Source: Scylla paramamosain
Lineage: Eukaryota > Arthropoda > Malacostraca > Decapoda > Portunidae
Direction: 5' to 3'
Assembly: GCF_035594125.1 (NCBI RefSeq)
Contig: NC_087155.1
Location: 3,914,192-3,978,191 of the forward strand
Length of the DNA: 64,000 nt
Shown here: piece after piece, positions 25,293 to 41,195 of the stretch
Layout of the letters: each line of letters opens with the position of its first letter
Position numbering within the stretch: the first letter of the stretch is position 1
Program-made: the position numbers and the translations under genes
The notes under the pieces: generated by a model
Told to the model about the DNA's origin: nothing
Databases searched by the model: none
Seen by the model: only the letters and a program-made list of their open reading frames with translations

Positions 25293-25643
25293 AAATTTCG
25301 AACTGTCAAGGCATTGTAAGTCTTCCTGAAGCTTCTGATACTGTTCAACAAATAAAGTTGAAAATTAAAGCTGCAAGAGAGAGAGAAGAAAAGAGAAGAG
25401 AGAAAGAAAAGGAAGGTGAAGGGAGGAGAAAATGGAGAAGAGAAGAAGGAAAAAAGTATAGTGGAGATGAAGGGAAAGAAAAGACAAAGGATAAAGAAGT
25501 AAATGGAGAAGAGAGAAATGAAGTGGAAGCACCAAGATGTAGTGTGTGTGGATGGACCCCAAGCAGCGAGAAGCTCAAGCAATATTGGAACACAGTGGCC
25601 TTTACCAAGAAACAATTGAAGGCCATGGACCAGAACAACTTGA
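25293..25643 (+). CDS. SMYD3: SMYD3-like methyltransferase, zinc-ribbon and insert exon
   Basis: This 351-nt exon follows acceptor TATTACAG and ends before GTATCC, phase 1 in and out. It continues from KC as EISNCQGIVSLPEASD, giving a second C..C pair partner. About 55 residues rich in Lys, Glu and Arg follow (coded by GA-rich DNA, about 25370-25530), then PRCSVCGWTPSSEKL and the helix WNTVAFTKKQLKAMDQNNL. In relatives the CPxC and CxxC pairs are separated by a short linker, so the charged block is an insertion. The frame stays open throughout. Whether the insert is kept in mRNA cannot be told from DNA; no GT-AG intron that removes it cleanly was noticed. Confidence 0.85.
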
Positions 25644-25762
25644 GTATCCTTTTACTTTCTGGGAGAATACAGCCAATGCATACTGCCTCTAAATCTTCCT
25701 TTTGCCATAATTTTAGGCTAGAAGTATTGCATTCATGAGTTCCTTAACTATCTTTTTTGTAG

Positions 25763-25922
25763 ATATTGAATACTGCCTACAAACACTGGAGAAGCTAACA
25801 AACTTTTCACCTAGAAATGCCTGGAAGGTTAAAATTCTGGACTTAAGTTTCAATGCTGCAATCCTGAACAGCTGCTGGAGTCTAGCACTTAAGTATGGAG
25901 AGGAAAATCTAGATGGAATGAG
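25763..25922 (+). CDS. SMYD3: SMYD3-like methyltransferase, C-terminal helical exon
   Basis: This 160-nt exon (acceptor TTTTTTGTAG, donor AG|GTAATG, phase 1 in and 2 out) encodes IEYCLQTLEKLTNF, NAWKVKILDLSFNAAI and WSLALKYGEENLDGM. It matches the TPR-like C-terminal domain of SMYD3, including the 'N.w..k.lD.af.aai.l..w..A..yg...l...r' pattern. The intron between exons 4 and 5 is only 119 bp, unlike the multi-kilobase introns elsewhere in the gene. Confidence 0.9.
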
Positions 25923-25933
25923 GTAATGAGGGT

Positions 25934-25936
<3 letters not shown>

Positions 25937-26019
<83 letters not shown>

Positions 26020-26650
26020 CATAATGTTATATTATTTACTAAGATGAAATGTGAAAAAAACAATGAACACAAACATTAAAGGATTTTAAGCATTTCCCTC
26101 ATGCTCATAAAGCTACCTCATGAATTATGTATGCCCTTTTATCACAATCACGTGCATGAAGCCACACAAATATATGATTAGAATATATGTTATTCAATAG
26201 ATAGCAAATAAAAAATTATGATTGCAAAAGTTTTGCCTGATTATATTTTTATTTTTGGTTTAGAGAAAAGTTATGGGTTGTTGATGCTTTGCACCTATAC
26301 ATACTCACAACTGCCTGAAAAGTAACAGATCCGTCATTGAAAACCACAATAAATTCTGCAGTGAAAAGAAATGTACAATCATGATGCTACTAACTGTTAT
26401 TGACCCACATTGTGTGATTTGCATTACTATTCTGGTTAAAGAAATAGCAAAAATAGCTATGGTTCTGACATGGCTGAGACAGGTTCACTAAAAATGTAAA
26501 TAAAATATTTCCAGGCTACCAATATTTTTTATGCATATAATTTAATACTAGAACTTCATAAAACATCAAAAGGATGATGAACAAAAACCAGCACAGTATA
26601 GTAAAAAAAAAAAAAAAAAAAATGCTAATCCATTGTTTACATACACAGAG
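25937..26650. other. Intron 5 start: (AT)n and AT-rich sequence
   Basis: A (TA)n run at about 25937-26018, then about 600 bp of AT-rich sequence with an A tract near 26603. No gene or recognised repeat. Confidence 0.7.
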
Positions 26651-28698
26651 TAGATGAATGTGGCCTTAGATCTAATTTTCAATCTGTGGAACACCATCTC
26701 TCCTCTACTAAACATCACATTCTTTTCCTCATCAAAATGCAGGTGTCTGAGGCAACTAACAGTGACTCTGTTCCCTCCTACTTTTCCACCCTCATTTTCA
26801 TTCCAAAGCTGGATCTTGTGTCTATGTGCACAACAACCTAACCTGCTCTCGTGCCTATGCTCTTAAATCTTCCAAATTTTCTAGCATCTGGTTACGACTA
26901 CAGTCACTCTCAAACTAAATTTATCTGTGCTATATACATCTCATCTAACTCCTCAAACTATAAAAAATTTGTTTGACTATTCATCTTTCAAAGTGGAGCA
27001 CATCCTGACTTTTCCCTTTTGCAGAGATCACCATCCTTGGAGACTTCAATGTTCACCACCAGCTTTGACTTTCCTCTCCCTTCACTGACCAACCTGGTGA
27101 ACTAGCCTTTAACTTTGCTATCCTCCACAACCTAGAGCAACAAGTGCAACACCCTACTCACATTCCTGTCTTGGAGATATGACCAACATTCTTGACCTTT
27201 TCCTAACCTCTAATCTTTCTGCTTATACCGTCACTCTGTCTTCTCCATTACACTCTTCTGATCACAACCTCATATTTGTATTTTGTCTTATCTCTAGAAA
27301 CCTTCCTCAAGATTCTTTATAGTGGAGGTGCCTCTGTTCATATTGCTTCTGCTAAATGAGGGGCCTCGGAAGGTATTAAACTGATTTTCCAATGAATGAC
27401 TTTTGCTTCCATGTCAGAGAGTCATCTCTGTGTGCTGAGTGCATAACAAATGTGGTAGTGTCTAGCAGGAAAGCATACATTCCTGACTTTCTCTTTTACC
27501 CTAAACCTTCCAAACCTTGGTATAATTCAGGCTGTTCTCATGTTATACATAATAGAGAAACTGCTCACATATGGTACTTGAGCATTCTATTTCCTGAATC
27601 TCATGCACTTTATATTTTTGTCTTGAATCATACCAAGTCTGTCCTCCAACTAATCAAAAACTACTTCATCAATAAGGAATGTCAAAAATCTTTCAAGATC
27701 TAACTGCCCTCGTGACTTCTGCTTATCTTTCCCTCCTTTATTTCAGCATGATGGCACCACTGCCATCTTAACTATCTCTAAAACTGAAATCTTCACTCAA
27801 ACCTTTGCTAAAAACTTTACCTTGGATAATTCAGGGCTTGTTCCTCTCTTTCTTCTACCCTCTAACTATTTCATGTTACCCATTAAGATCCTTCACAATG
27901 ATGTTTTCCATGACTTTGCTGGCCTTAATATTTGAAAGGCTTATGGACCTGATGGGGTCCTTCCTATTGTTCTCTGAAATTGTGCCTCCGTGCTTGCATC
28001 TTGCCTTGTCATACTCTTCTAATTCTGTCTGTCAACATCTACCTTTGCTTCTTGCTGGAAGTTTGCCTACATTCAGCCTGTTCTTAATAAGGGTGATTGC
28101 TCTAACCCCTCAAACTACCATCCTATTGCTTTAATTTCCTGCTTTTAATTTCTGTTGAGGCCATTCTATTGGTGATTTTCTGACTTTCCTTACAGAGTCT
28201 TGGTCATCCTGTTTTGGGGATTTTGGGGAAACTTTTGTTATAGCCTTAGACATATCAAAAGCTTTTAATAGAATCTGGTACAAAGCTTTGATGTCCAAAC
28301 TACCCTCCTTTGGCTTCTATCCTTATCTCTATAACTTCATCTCAAGTTTCCTTTTTGACTGTTTTCATTTGGCAACAAAAGTTGACAACAACCCTCATCT
28401 ATGAAGACAACCACTTCTGTTTTGGCAATGCAGACAGAAAAAAACAACCAGAAAGAGGCAAAAGTTAACAGAAACCGGAGTTGACGGGAAATGTGCTTGT
28501 GTGATGTGACAGCACCTTTAGTATTGTTCAATGCCTCAAAAACTCAATTCCTCTGTCTATCAACTCAACACATCTTCCATATAACTATCCCCACTTTTCT
28601 TATGCTTAACTGTCCCCCTCTTCTGCAATAAACATCCTCAGGTTGTCCCTTACTAATAATCGAAACTGGAAACATCAAATCTCATCTCTAGCTAAAAC

Positions 28699-28835
28699 AG
28701 CTTCTATCAAGTTAGGCATTCTGAGTTGTCTCAGCTTCTATGAAGTTAGGCATTCTGAGTTGTCTCGGCTTCTATGAAGTTAGGTATTCTGAGTCGTCTC
28801 AGCTTCTATGAAGTTAGGCGTTGAATCGTCTCCAC
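28699..28835 (+). repeat. 36-bp tandem repeat, about 4 copies, in LINE B4
   Basis: AGCTTCTATGAAGTTAGGCA and the following GTCTC repeat about every 36 bp with slight variation. It arose from one normal LINE B segment. Confidence 0.85.
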
Positions 28836-28856
28836 CAGTCTTTCTCACTCCTTCCA

Positions 28857-29170
28857 CCTGCTAAATCTGTACAAGGGCCTTACACATCCATGTATGGAAT
28901 ACACTTCACATGTAGTTGGGAGGGGGGGGTACCACCCCACTCACACTGCTTTTCGAGACAAGGTGGAATCAAAAGCATTTCATCTTATCAACTTCTCTAC
29001 TCTAACTGTTTCCAGTCCCCCAGTTGCTAACTCTGTAGAGGGGCCTTATCCATCCATGTATAGAGTATACTTCACATATAAGGAGGGATCCCACTCATAC
29101 TGCTTCTCTAGACAGGGTAAAACCAAAAGCATTTCATCTTATCAACTCTTCCCCTCTAACTGATTGTCTT
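28857..29170 (+). repeat. Approximately 165-bp duplication in LINE B4
   Basis: The block TGCTAAATCTGTACAAGGG...CTCTAACTG recurs starting near 29025 (GTTGCTAACTCTGTAGAGGG), with divergence. Other copies have it once. Confidence 0.7.
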
Positions 29171-29600
29171 CAGCCTCTCTCTCATCGCTGTAATATTGCA
29201 CTTCTTGCTATCTTCTACTGCTATTTTCACGCTAACTGCTCTTCTGGTCTTGCTAACTCCATGTCTTCTCTCCTCTCACAGTCTTGTTGCACAAGACTTT
29301 CTACTTTCTCACCCCTATTATGTCCACCTCTGTAGTGCAAGAGTTAACCAGTATTCTCAATCATTCATCCCTTTCTCTGGTAAACGCTAGAACTCCCAGC
29401 CTGCTTCTGTATTTCCAGCTTCCTGTGACTTGAACTCTTTCAAGAGGGAGGTTTCAAGACATTTGTTCTCCAATATTTGATTATTCTGTTTGATTTCTCT
29501 TTGTGAACTGGCCCTCATGTAAACCTTTTTTTACAAATTTTTATTGCCCTTGGCTAGTGGCCCTCCTTAGGTACATAGAAAAAAAAAAAAAAAAAAAACT

Positions 29601-30154
29601 CACTGTTGATATTATTGTGGATGGTAATGATTGCAGGAGCAGTGGTGGCTGATGCCACCCTTCTTCTCACTAAACTATCCTCACTGGGTGGTGGCAGTGG
29701 TGCCATGCTCATTTCCCTAATATCAGTGCTACCCTTCTCTGCAACTTATTGCAGCCCATCCCCACATCACAGACACACATGGCAGTAATTTCATTCCCAT
29801 GTAATATTTCTTTTTATTTAATAAATCCACAGGGTAATAAGTTTTAGGCTTCAGGGGAAGTAAATACAGTGTCTTTACCAAGCTAGATATCACTACCCTA
29901 ACACATCAACCATATTAAGTGAGCAAGTAATGCCAGTCCATATTTCTTGTGACTTAAATTCAAGATAGAAATTTGGAAGAAACAATTTAATCTATATAGC
30001 TCTAAAGAATTTTCCATCAAAGAATCAGTATCTAATCAGTTCATAAGTAAATTATACAATATATTGTATGCTATGTACAATTAACATTCATAGTTGTAAG
30101 TGAGATAATGCACTGGAGTACAAGTTTTGGGTACCAAGAATGACCTCCCCACAG
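29601..30154. other. Intron 5 end, no gene
   Basis: No coding or repeat assignment. The acceptor CTCCCCACAG closes the intron at 30154. Confidence 0.7.
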
Positions 30155-30509
30155 GTTCTACTACAGTGACAACAGTCCCGTACTCTCCCTCTTCCTCTTC
30201 AACCTTGGAAAGGCAAAGATTTATCTGAAGGAGTTTCGAGAGGGCCTTCATATCCTGGAGGAAGCAGAATTGTTTCTCACAACAGGACTGGGCACCTCTC
30301 ACCCACTTGTTGAAGAACTGCACCAGCTCACCTTGCTTGCTAATGAGGATCGTGAAATATGCCTTGAGAGATGGTCAACAGCAACCAAGAAGGATGAAAA
30401 GCGACAACTCCATCAGGTTCACAGCTCTGGAGATGAAGCACTAGCTAAGATTTTTGCTACTCTCAATCAAATTTCTCATTCATCACCACAAAATCTAAGT
30501 GGTGTGTAG
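30155..30509 (+). CDS. SMYD3: SMYD3-like methyltransferase, last exon
   Basis: It joins from phase 2 (AG|G = Arg) and runs 118 codons to TAG at 30507-30509. It encodes FYYSDNSPVLSLFLFNLGKA, KIYLKEFREGLHILEEAE and LGTSHPLVEELHQL. These match the terminal TPR-like repeats of SMYD3 (y...hP.lg....klgk..l..g....A...l..A......thG..H.l...l). About 50 residues after HPLVEEL extend past the usual SMYD3 end and are polar and non-conserved. The six exons visible total about 436 codons, already the size of whole human SMYD3, because of the charged insert and this tail. Confidence 0.9.
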
Positions 30510-30691
30510 TTAAGTTGCTTCTGGTCAAAATAGGATTAGAAACTGCAACAGATTTGTAATGGACTATGTAGTCTTGTTTTATATGGTTCCCTTAAATGGT
30601 CAAGTAAAATTATTAGGAGTGAAAAATTATTGTGCAAGGTTCAATATGTTTTTAAGATGTTGGTGATAAGGAAAATTAATTGTTGATGCTT

Positions 30692-30697
30692 AATAAA
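30692..30697 (+). promoter_or_regulatory. Poly(A) signal of the SMYD3-like gene
   Basis: AATAAA lies 183 bp after the stop codon, in AT-rich 3' UTR. The next LINE begins about 40 bp downstream. Confidence 0.7.
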
Positions 30698-30734
30698 TAT
30701 TTGAACATATGAACAATCATTCCATTTAAGCGCT

Positions 30735-33037
30735 GCTTTTAGAACAAAGCCCTTCATCACTCCAATCCCTCCTCAGGATCCCCCTAAGCGAAGGTGCCTC
30801 TGGCGTTTTGCCTCTGCTAGTTGGGGGGGCCTGAGGAGGTATTTTGCTGATTTTCCTTGGAATAACTACTGCTTCCGTGTCAGAAACCCATCTTTGTGTG
30901 CTGAGCGCATAACAGAGGTGATAATGTCTGGCATGGAGGCATACATTCCTCACTCTTTTTCTCGTCCTAAACCTTCTAAACCTTGGTTTAACACAGCTTG
31001 TTCTCATGCTATACATGATACAGAGGTGGCCCATAAAAGGTACTTAAGCCTTCCATCACCAGAATCTCACGCACTTTATATTTCTGCCTGGAACCATGCC
31101 AAGTCTGTTCTCCAACTAGCCAAAAACTCCTTCATTAACAGAAAATGTCAAAACCTTTCAAAATCTAACTCCCCTCATGATTTCTGGCATCTAGCCAAAA
31201 ATATCTCCAATAACTTTGCTTCTTCTTCTTTCCCTCCTCTATTTCAACTAGATGGCACCACTGCTATCACATCTATTTCTAAAGCTGAACTCTTTGCTCA
31301 TACCTTTGCTAAAAACTCTACCTTGGATGATTCTGGGCTTGTTCCTCCCTCTCCTCCACTCTCTGACTACTTCATGCTACCTATTAAAATTCTTTGCAAT
31401 GATGTTTTCCATGCCCTTGCTGGCCTAAACCCTCGGACGGCTTGTGGACCTGATGGGGTCCCTCCTATTGTTCTCCGAAACTGTGCCTCTGTGCTTGCAC
31501 CTTGCCTAGTCAAACTCTCTCACCTCTGTCTGTCAACATCTACCTTTCCTTCTTGCTGGAAGTTTTCCTACATTCAACCTGTTCCTAAAAAGGGTGACCG
31601 TTCTAATCCCTCAAACTACCGTCCTATTGCTTTAATTTCCTGCCTATCTAAAGTTTTTGAATCTATCCTCAACAGGAAGATTCTTAAACATCTATCACTT
31701 CACAACCTTCTATCTGATCGCCAGTATGGGTTCCGTCAAGGCCGCTCTACTGGTGATCTGGCTTTCCTTAATGAGTCTTGGTCATCCTCTTTTAGAGATT
31801 TTGGTGAAACTTTTGCTGTTGCCTTGGACATATCAAAAGCTTTTGATAGAGTCTGGCACAAAGCTTTGATTTCCAAACTACCCTCCTATGGTTTCTATCC
31901 CTCTCTCTGTAACTTCATCTCAAGTTTCCTGACTGTTCTATTGCTGCTGTGGTAGACGGTCACTGTTCTTCTCCTAAATCTATTAACAGTGGTGTTCCTC
32001 AGGGTTCTGTCCTGTCACCCACTCTCTTCTTATTATTCATTAATGATCTTCTAAACCAAACTTCTTGTCCTATCCACTCCTATGCTGATGATACCACCCT
32101 GCACTTTTCCACGTCTTTTCATAGACGTCCAACCCTTCAGAAGGTAAATATATCATGCAGGGAAGCCACAGAATGCCTGACTTCTGATCTTTCTAAAATT
32201 TCTGATTGGGGCAGAGCAAACTTGGTATTGTTCAATGCCTCAAAAACTCAATTCCTCCATCTATCAACTCGACACAACCTTCCAGACAACTATCCCCTCT
32301 TCTTCAATGACACTCAACTGTCCCCCTCTTCTACACTAAACATCCTCGGTCTGTCCTTTACTTATAATCTGAACTGGAAACTTCACATCTCATCTCTAGC
32401 TAAAACAGCTTCTATGAAGTTAGGCGTTCTGAGACGTCTCCGCCAGTTTTTCTCACCCCCCCCCCCCAGCTGCTAAGTCTGTACAAGGGCCTTATCCGTC
32501 CATGTATGGAGTATGCTTCACATGTCTGGGGGGGTTCCACTCATACTGCTCTTCTAGACAGGGTGGAATCAAAAGCTTTTCATCTCATCAACTCCTCTCC
32601 TCTAACTGACTGTCTTCAGCCTCTCTCTCACCGCCGCAATGTTGCATATCTAGCTGTCTTCTACCGCTATTTTCATGCTAACTGCTCTTCTGATCTTGCT
32701 AACTGCATGCCTCCCCTCCTTCCGCAGCCTCGTTGCACAAGACTTTCTTCTTTCTCTCACCCCTATTCTGTCCACCTCTCTAACGCAAGAGTTAACCAGT
32801 ATTCTCAATCATTCATCCCTTTCTCTGGTAAACTTTGGAACTCCCTGCCTGCTTCTGTATTTCCACCTTTCTATGACTTGAATTCCTTCAAGAGGGAGGT
32901 TTCAAGAGACTTATCCTTCAATTTTTGACCACTGCTTTGACCCTTTTATGGGACTGGCATTTCAGTGGGCATTTTTTTTTATTAGATTTTTGTTGCCCTT
33001 AGCCAGTGTCCTTCTGACATAAAAAAAAAAAAAAAAT
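30735..33037 (+). mobile_element. LINE B copy 5, best preserved, 5'-truncated
   Basis: The element begins inside ORF2 after the endonuclease and ends with a poly(A) tail near 33020-33036. A 353-codon frame (30894-31955) covers the linker, RPIALISCLSKVFESILNRK fingers and the LDISKAFDRVWHKALISKL palm block. A 4-nt deletion near 31932 shifts into the next frame (31949-32476), which has [20 protein letters not shown] and SYADDTTLH. A C-run near 32458-32467 shifts again to the C-terminal frame (32506-32928). Two indels therefore separate it from an open ORF2 from the truncation point onward. It is a Jockey-like element by motifs, placed between the convergent SMYD3-like and CHCHD7-like genes. Confidence 0.9.
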
Positions 33038-34144
33038 GATTTGCACATTCTTCCATGTACATAGTTTTCATGTTAAAGGAATCCTGTTTTCCTACAGCAA
33101 ATAACTACATGAGATAAATTCTTCAATATTTTACAAAATTATATATGCAGTGTCATTCAATGACCAAACAAATTTCAGTTGGAAAATTATAGAGATGCTC
33201 ATATGCAATGGCTTTCATCTCTGAAAACTTTTCATCAATGCCATGATGATTTGCTTGAAATAATATAGAACACTGATGGCAGACAGTAGAGATTTGGGGA
33301 GACTCCTGGAGTTGGGAGTATAATGGATGACAGTGGAGGTTTGAGAACACTCCTAGATTTGGGTGTCTGAAACCTATGAATATATGTCATCATCTGTCAT
33401 TACCTCCCTATCCACTCAATCTACTAACCATCCAACAAAGTTCAAAATGAGCAACAGATTTCAAATGATATAAATTGATCTGAAAGGGACTTTAGAACCT
33501 TGACTAATGGGATAATGGCTATTTATAGATGGTTGTATGGTTTCATTCAAGCTAATTTGAATAATCCATGTCAAAATTATGTTAGAGGTACACATGGCAT
33601 GTCTTATGTTAGCATGTCATGCTATATTAGTTGACACACTATTTTTCCCTCCACATCACTTAAAGCATTTGTTTAGATTCTTTTACTGAACAGCACCTAG
33701 TATTTTATCATACATCCTTAGTTCTCATTTGTGTTTCCTTATTTGTAGGTTTCTTTTGGTACATTTAATGACTACAATAAATCTTCTAGAAAGACAAAGA
33801 TTAAATCTGGACAATTACTATATAAACCGTAACGAAATGGTCAAGATCAACTTTACTTTCAATTTTTTCACAAGCTAAGAGATAAGTATCTGCTCATTCT
33901 CTAATTACAGTTGTAAAATCCAAATTATTTCTTTATATGCATAATTAATGATACTTTATGCATGTCTGCAGAACTAATCTAACAGCAGATTTTTTTTGTA
34001 GCCATTTTACATTATGTACTTTTCTTGTTTAACACTTTCAGCATAATTTTTATACTTTTTTTGTTTTTTCATCCAAATAAAAAAAAAAAATTACACTAAC
34101 CTTTCTGAGTAAAATTTCAAACTGTATCATGTAATTGGGTCTCG
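33038..34144. other. Intergenic stretch and CHCHD7-like 3' UTR side
   Basis: AT-rich, no gene or known repeat seen. Minus-strand transcription of the CHCHD7-like gene must end here. An A/T tract at 34079-34091 is present, but no clear AATAAA on the minus strand close to the stop was found. Confidence 0.6.
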
Positions 34145-34525
34145 TTAGGATGTTGTATAGTTCCTTTCCATGTGTTCTTTTTTTATCTGTTCCCTGAGGT
34201 CTGGGGGAGGTAGGACTGGCATCTCCCCCCGGATTCTTCTCTCTTTCATCACCTGATACCAAAACTTTACACAGATCCTGTAGTTCTCAAAGTATGGCTG
34301 ACATTCGTCATCCATGGGGCCCTTCTCCCGGCAAGCCAAGGATAGTTGCTGCTCTTTCACACAAGGGTTATTATCTGGATGATTGATGTTTGTAGAGATC
34401 ATTGAGCAACCCGATTCTGGATGCACCTTGACATTCTTCCAGTATTTACTTGCCCCATATCCCCACATAAATGGTTTTGACTTGTAAGGGACACTGTGAT
34501 ATTTCTCATCTTGAGCAGAAGTCAT
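34145..34525 (-). CDS. CHCHD7: Twin CX9C protein, CHCHD7/COX23-like
   Basis: 126 codons from ATG at 34525 to the stop at 34145. Residues from about 49 onward read NHPDNNPCVKEQQLSLAC, a linker, then CQPYFENYRIC followed by KFW..V...RR..G. These are two CX9C motifs with the spacing and the DINPC/NCRRFW-like signature of CHCHD7. Such proteins are oxidised by the Mia40 system in the mitochondrial intermembrane space; COX23 relatives act in cytochrome c oxidase assembly. Human CHCHD7 is 85 aa, so this one has about 45 extra N-terminal residues (MWGYGASKYW region) that I do not recognise. TTTTTAATCCCCAG lies just before the ATG on the coding strand, so a 5' UTR intron is likely. It is convergent with the SMYD3-like gene. 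Confidence 0.85.
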   Translation of the reverse strand: MTSAQDEKYHSVPYKSKPFMWGYGASKYWKNVKVHPESGCSMISTNINHPDNNPCVKEQQLSLACREKGPMDDECQPYFENYRICVKFWYQVMKERRIRGEMPVLPPPDLREQIKKEHMERNYTTS

Positions 34526-35353
<828 letters not shown>

Positions 35354-35597
35354 CATGCATGGTGTCATTCAAAATGATCATGAAGGGAAATTGATGCAAG
35401 CCTAAAGCCCACTCATTCACGCACAGTTTTAACTGACAGGCTGACTGCAACTGAACTGGGGGGCCTGCAGTCAGCCATGCATATCCACATTATTCAGTTC
35501 TGCCTTCCATCTAACCTCAGCTAACAAAATGGCAACATCTTTTCCTCCCCAACATCTGGTGACTCTGCTTCTCAGCCTAGCTGTGGTGCTGACATGC

Positions 35598-36710
<1,113 letters not shown>

Positions 36711-36776
<66 letters not shown>

Positions 36777-36777
36777 A
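36711..36777 (+). repeat. (GA)n with terminal G run
   Basis: GA run ending in about ten G residues. Confidence 0.95.
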
Positions 36778-37056
36778 GAAACAGTTTGAACATAGTTAAA
36801 AACTTGAGTAATGAAAAACAATGAAAATAATGGTTATTTTAAATATAAGTTGTAAATTATAAGATAAATTAAGTCATCAAAGTATCAGGTACTCTTGGTT
36901 TTAGAATGCAGATGATTGGATTAATCTGAGATATAAAATTTATCTAGACTGTACCTAAGTTTCATAAAAACTTGCTGTGAGACTGAAGATTCAAGGCAGT
37001 GCTGTGTTTAAGAAAACATGCTGTGCTGTTTCACCACCTCTTGTAGGCATTAAACC

Positions 37057-37147
<91 letters not shown>
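36778..37147. other. Unassigned sequence ending in (AT)n
   Basis: AT-rich sequence without recognised content, then a (TA)n tract at about 37060-37147 that ends at an F element terminus. Confidence 0.7.
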
Positions 37148-37151
<4 letters not shown>

Positions 37152-37929
37152 GAACCTCAGTTATTAAACATCTTCCCTTCGAACAATTCGGATTTTGAAC
37201 AAAAATTTTAACTCATAATTGCTTCAGTTGCTGTACCATAATTCAGTTTTCAAACAAAGTTACTTGATTTCAAATACTACAAGATGTAGAAGAAGCTGCC
37301 ATTTATTACTAATTTATAGTCTTAATAAATATTTCCTTTGTTTTTATATATTTGGAGAGACACAGAAGGTAAGACAGTAATTCAGTCTTTGAAATAAGTT
37401 AAATGTGATCCTGTTGAAAAAGTTCCTCAACTTGAACAAACAAGATTCAGCACTCAGGATTAATCCCAAGCCTCCTGTGGCTCTCTATAATCCACAACAC
37501 TATCAATACTGCACAACTGTATTTTTCCAGTAGCTTTTCCCCAGCAATCAAGATGTCTAAGAGTTATGATACCCTTCATTTTGGTGGTGAGTGGGTTGCT
37601 CCCTTCTGTGTCACTCTGTAAGGCTTCCCTCATTTGACTGGTGACAAAGAGAATGCCTGCATGGTCTAAACAATATCTTTTGATGAGTTCTGGGTCACTA
37701 AGTTCATTCAGTACATCCTTTCTGGATAAAAAAAATTTCTAAGTTGGAGAGGTTGTGGAGTGGACATCTTAGCAGTGGGAGTGTCAATCATTACCTGCTG
37801 AGATATGGTGGGTGGATGTCTGAGAAAGGATTAATCTATTTTACATGATTCCTATGGGGAAAATAGTTTAAGTTTTTAAACACTTTGGATTTCGGATGTT
37901 ATTTAAGCACGAATTAAGTTCCAAAACCG
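37148..37929 (+). mobile_element. TIR element F, copy 2, 3' end lost
   Basis: It begins AGTGGAACCTCAGTTATT next to (TA)n and aligns with F1 over its length without the hAT-like insertion (CCTGCATGGTCTAAAC intact). The last bases (GTTCCAAAACCG) stop short of the terminal repeat, where LINE I begins. Confidence 0.8.
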
Positions 37930-40932
<3,003 letters not shown>

Positions 40933-41016
<84 letters not shown>

Positions 41017-41195
41017 GTCGATCCTCCTCTAATGTGAATTTCTGTTATGTGATTTTCATCTAATGGGGCCCCAAAAATGTAGAGAAATCTCTTCTTATGT
41101 GACCAAGATCTTTTCTAATGTAACTTCTCACATTCAGAACACTTGCCTGCATGCTGCTCCCTCTCAGCAGCTCACTTGTGGATAATAAAGAAGTT
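40933..41195. other. (TA)n tract and possible MITE end
   Basis: A TA run to about 41012, followed by AGTCGATCCTCCTCTAATGT, which looks like the end of another TA-targeting element. No matching inverted end was found. Confidence 0.5.

Larger units (their letters stand above)
26655..29600 (+). mobile_element. LINE B copy 4, highly degenerate
   Basis: Family B blocks appear in order: the endonuclease part with GDFNVHHQL near 27037-27068, the MNDFCFHVRESSLCAECI region at 27392-27703, fingers (27805-28134), a palm relic (ALDISKAF..I), and the C-terminal end with poly(A) at 29578-29598. A non-homologous insertion and deletion occupies about 28350-28510. Tandem duplications disturb the C-terminal part. 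Many stops; long dead. Same strand as the SMYD3-like gene. Confidence 0.8.
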
